From the NCBI GenBank assembly GCA_032251435.1, contig JAVVEH010000006.1, positions 1-64,000 on the forward strand: a stretch of 64,000 nt of DNA, written 5' to 3'. Below, piece after piece: positions 61,730-64,000 of this stretch (positions are counted from its first letter, which is position 1; the number at the start of each line of letters is the position of its first letter). Position numbers and translations under genes: made by a program. This stretch comes from JAVVEH01 sp032251435. Its GTDB lineage: Bacteria; Verrucomicrobiota; Lentisphaeria; Oligosphaerales; MVZH01. The notes under the pieces were generated by a model that saw only the letters and a program-made list of their open reading frames with translations, searched no databases and had not been told where the DNA came from.

Positions 61730-64000
61730 TCAAGCCTTCGTCACCTTTATTTTCGCCGCTTGCCCATTAATGTCAACAGTTTCACCATCATCCATGCGCG
61801 CGACGTCCAATGAGTCTGCCAAGACCTCGGCGGCGATGTAATCACCAAAAATCTCAACGGCTTTGCCCGCCTCGGCGGACACGTCAAAAACCACGTGAAT
61901 CCGGTCGGCGACATCCAGCCCCATGTCTTTACGCATGTTCTGGATACGGCTGACCAGTTCGCGCGCCCACCCCTCTGTGCGCAACGCGTCCGTCAGACGG
62001 GTATCCAAAGCGACCGTCACATGTCCCTCATTGGCGACTGTGATACCGTCCTTTTCGTTCCGTTGCACCAGGACATCATCGGTGGTAAACGGTTCCGGTT
62101 GGCCATTCACGTCAAGAATAACCCGCCCGGTCCGGCGCAAATCAGCGATCTGTTCCGGGGTCATCCCGGCGACAGCGGCGGCGGCGGCTTTCATGTGCTG
62201 ACTGAAACGGGGCCCTAACGCCCGGAAATTCGCTTTGGCGGACAAATCAACCAACGCTTCCTCATCAGCGCGCACGTCCACCCGTTTCACATTTAATTCC
62301 TCGCCAATCACATCACTCATGGCTTCCAAGTCCCGCCGGACCGCGGCGTTGGCGGAGACCAGAACGGCTTCGGCCAATGGTTGCCGAATCCGTAGTTTCG
62401 TCTGAGTCCGCAGATAACGGCCCAGCGAGACAGCGGTCATTGTATGGGCCATGCGGTCGCAAAGAGCCTCATCCAGCAGACTGTCATTGACACGTGGAAA
62501 ATCACACAAATGCACCGATTCAGGCATGTCCTCCGAACGCAAATTCCGATAGATCGTCTCGGTGACAAACGGTATGAAGGGCGCGGCCAATTGGCAAAAT
62601 GTGATCAGCACGTGACGCAACGTCGCATAGGCTTCGTCCTTATCCGTGTCATTCTGACTTTTCCAAAACCGGCGGCGGCTGCGGCGGATATACCAGTTGG
62701 TCAACTCATCAATCAATCCGGTGAAGCGCAACGCGGATCGCTGCAAATCATATCGGTCCATGCTGGTCGTGATATCACCGACGGCTTGTTGAAGCCGGGA
62801 AAGAATCCATTGATCCAGAACATTGGCCGGGTTCAGATCCGTGTTGTTTTCGGGTTCCCAGCCATCCACCCGGGCATAGGTCACCAAAAAACTGTAGGCG
62901 TTCCATAGGGGGATGATCACCGTGCGCAAACTTTCCCGGACAGCGCTCTCTGAAAACCGCAAGTCTTCCGCCCTCACAACGGGCGAGCTAAGCATGCACA
63001 AGCGCAACGCGTCCGCCCCGCTGGCGTCCATGACCGTCGCCGGATCCGGATAATTTTTCAGCCGTTTCGACATTTTCCGTCCGTCTTCAGCCAAAATCAA
63101 TCCGTTCACGACGACATTTTTAAAGGCCGGCTTGTCAAACAGGGCGGTGGAAAGAACCACCAACGTGTAAAACCAGCCGCGGGTTTGGTCCAGCCCTTCG
63201 GCGATAAAATCCGCGGGAAAATGAGATTCAACCTTGTCTTTGTTTTCGAAAGGATAGTGATGTTGCGCGTAAGGCATCGATCCGCTTTCGAACCAGCAAT
63301 CCAAAACCTCCGGTGTGCGGCGGTATGTTTTTCCATCGCGGACAATGGCTATTTTGTCGATAATATGCTTATGCAGGTCATCAACGTTCTGTCCCGAAAG
63401 CTCTTCCAGTTCAGCGGCTGACCCGACGCAGATCACGTCGTCGGGATCATCCACATTCACCCAGACCGGAATGCATGATCCCCAAAAACGGTTCCGGCTG
63501 ATATTCCAGTCCTTGGCCTCGGCGAGCCAGTTGCCAAACCGTTTTTCGCCCACATACTCGGGCATCCAGGAGATACGCTCATTACTGGCTTTAAGCCGGT
63601 CATGCAAATCCTCAACTTTCACATACCAGGCGTCGATAGCCCGGTAAATAAGCGGCGTGTCAGTCCGTTCACAGAATGGATAACTATGCACAATCGTGGA
63701 TTGGTGAACGAGTTTCCCCGCGTCCTTGAGATGCCGGATAATGTGTTTGTCCGCCTCTTTACAATTCATCCCGGCGAATGGCGGCACCTCATCCGTGAAA
63801 CAGGCGTCGTCGTCCAACGGATCAATCAGGTCAATGCCGGCTTCCCGGCAAATGCGGTAGTCATCTTCCCCGTAAGCGGGAGCCATATGAACAATCCCGG
63901 TTCCGTCACTGGTGGTCACAAACTCATCAACCAGCACGTGAAACGCTCCGGGGTGACCGCTGAAATACGGGAAAAGCGGTTCGTACTTGAGACCGGCCAA
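61730..64000 (-). CDS. ileS: Isoleucyl-tRNA synthetase, type 2 (N-terminus beyond window)
   Basis: About 756 C-terminal residues are in the window; the HIGH motif and start lie beyond 64000. The editing domain (TSDGTGIVHMAPAYGEDDYR), the catalytic half with WNISRNRFWGSCIPVW and LDQTRGWFYTLVVLSTALF, and the KMSKS loop as KMSKRLKNYPDP are present. The KMSK-x-x-KNYPDP form and the absence of a C-terminal CxxC zinc finger are features of type 2 (eukaryote-like) IleRS. That class is associated with natural resistance to mupirocin. The C-terminal anticodon-binding region is complete. Confidence 0.95.
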   Translation of the reverse strand: MAGLKYEPLFPYFSGHPGAFHVLVDEFVTTSDGTGIVHMAPAYGEDDYRICREAGIDLIDPLDDDACFTDEVPPFAGMNCKEADKHIIRHLKDAGKLVHQSTIVHSYPFCERTDTPLIYRAIDAWYVKVEDLHDRLKASNERISWMPEYVGEKRFGNWLAEAKDWNISRNRFWGSCIPVWVNVDDPDDVICVGSAAELEELSGQNVDDLHKHIIDKIAIVRDGKTYRRTPEVLDCWFESGSMPYAQHHYPFENKDKVESHFPADFIAEGLDQTRGWFYTLVVLSTALFDKPAFKNVVVNGLILAEDGRKMSKRLKNYPDPATVMDASGADALRLCMLSSPVVRAEDLRFSESAVRESLRTVIIPLWNAYSFLVTYARVDGWEPENNTDLNPANVLDQWILSRLQQAVGDITTSMDRYDLQRSALRFTGLIDELTNWYIRRSRRRFWKSQNDTDKDEAYATLRHVLITFCQLAAPFIPFVTETIYRNLRSEDMPESVHLCDFPRVNDSLLDEALCDRMAHTMTAVSLGRYLRTQTKLRIRQPLAEAVLVSANAAVRRDLEAMSDVIGEELNVKRVDVRADEEALVDLSAKANFRALGPRFSQHMKAAAAAVAGMTPEQIADLRRTGRVILDVNGQPEPFTTDDVLVQRNEKDGITVANEGHVTVALDTRLTDALRTEGWARELVSRIQNMRKDMGLDVADRIHVVFDVSAEAGKAVEIFGDYIAAEVLADSLDVARMDDGETVDINGQAAKIKVTKA

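Overview
The window is a dense, GC-rich (by eye; not computed) bacterial chromosome segment dominated by housekeeping genes. Coding is compact, with many ATGA-type overlaps. There are no rRNA or tRNA genes, no CRISPR array, no transposase and no recognisable prophage. A signal-peptide lipoprotein, a DUF481-type outer-membrane barrel and a large exported TPR protein point to a Gram-negative cell plan. The gene mix (type 2 IleRS, gyrase subunits with long acidic stretches, zinc-ribbon membrane proteins, a Cys-less PurF relative) is compatible with the PVC superphylum (Kiritimatiellota/Lentisphaerota-like) or a neighbouring uncultured lineage. That placement is inference only.

Layout. 1-571: a repeat-bearing non-coding stretch. 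572-4707: a PEP/pyruvate-binding protein with a KaiC-like N-terminus and a PurF-family protein. 4712-16408: a nitrogen-assimilation block, with an archaeal-type NrpR regulator divergent from gdhA (glutamate dehydrogenase), then nfnA-nfnB (NADH-dependent ferredoxin:NADP oxidoreductase) and gltB-gltD (glutamate synthase). 16736-20262: a DHODH-like protein, a duplicated-domain secreted protein, two zinc-ribbon proteins and hisB. 20368-31252: translation, transcription and nucleotide genes in the order thrS, infC, rpmI, rplT, adk, map, infA, rpmJ, rpsM, rpsK, rpoA, rplQ, rpsB, tsf, pyrH. 31384-38538 (minus strand): gyrB, a C5-methyltransferase, gyrA and a RanBP2-finger lipoprotein. 39143-44022: an antiporter, mazG, a beta-CASP nuclease, ridA and a Nudix protein. 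44110-50291: an HEXXH membrane protein, a MoxR/DUF58/VWA cluster and uvsE. 50222-55226: DUF481 and MscS membrane proteins, efp-epmA, a DinJ/YafQ toxin-antitoxin pair and a small ORF. 55242-64000 (minus strand): a TPR protein, folE, dxs, a coiled-coil zinc-ribbon membrane protein and partial ileS.

The most interesting part is the nitrogen block. A NrpR-type repressor, known mainly from methanogenic archaea as a 2-oxoglutarate-sensing regulator, sits back to back with gdhA. The gdhA promoter carries three TTGGCA half-sites on a strict 12-bp period, two of which form a perfect TTGGCA-N6-TGCCAA dyad over the predicted transcription start. Upstream of gltB is a near-consensus sigma-54 -24/-12 element. 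The locus therefore looks like a complete ammonium-assimilation unit, with the NfnAB electron-bifurcating enzyme plausibly coupling NADPH supply to GDH/GOGAT.

Other points: a predicted AUC start codon for infC, a PurF homologue without its catalytic N-terminal Cys, a methyltransferase inserted inside a gyrB-gyrA operon with a decayed ORF beside it, a GyrA with Gln at the quinolone Ser83 position, a 113-bp MITE-like element, a predicted leaderless antitoxin transcript, and an overlooked 53-codon ORF directly behind the TPR gene.
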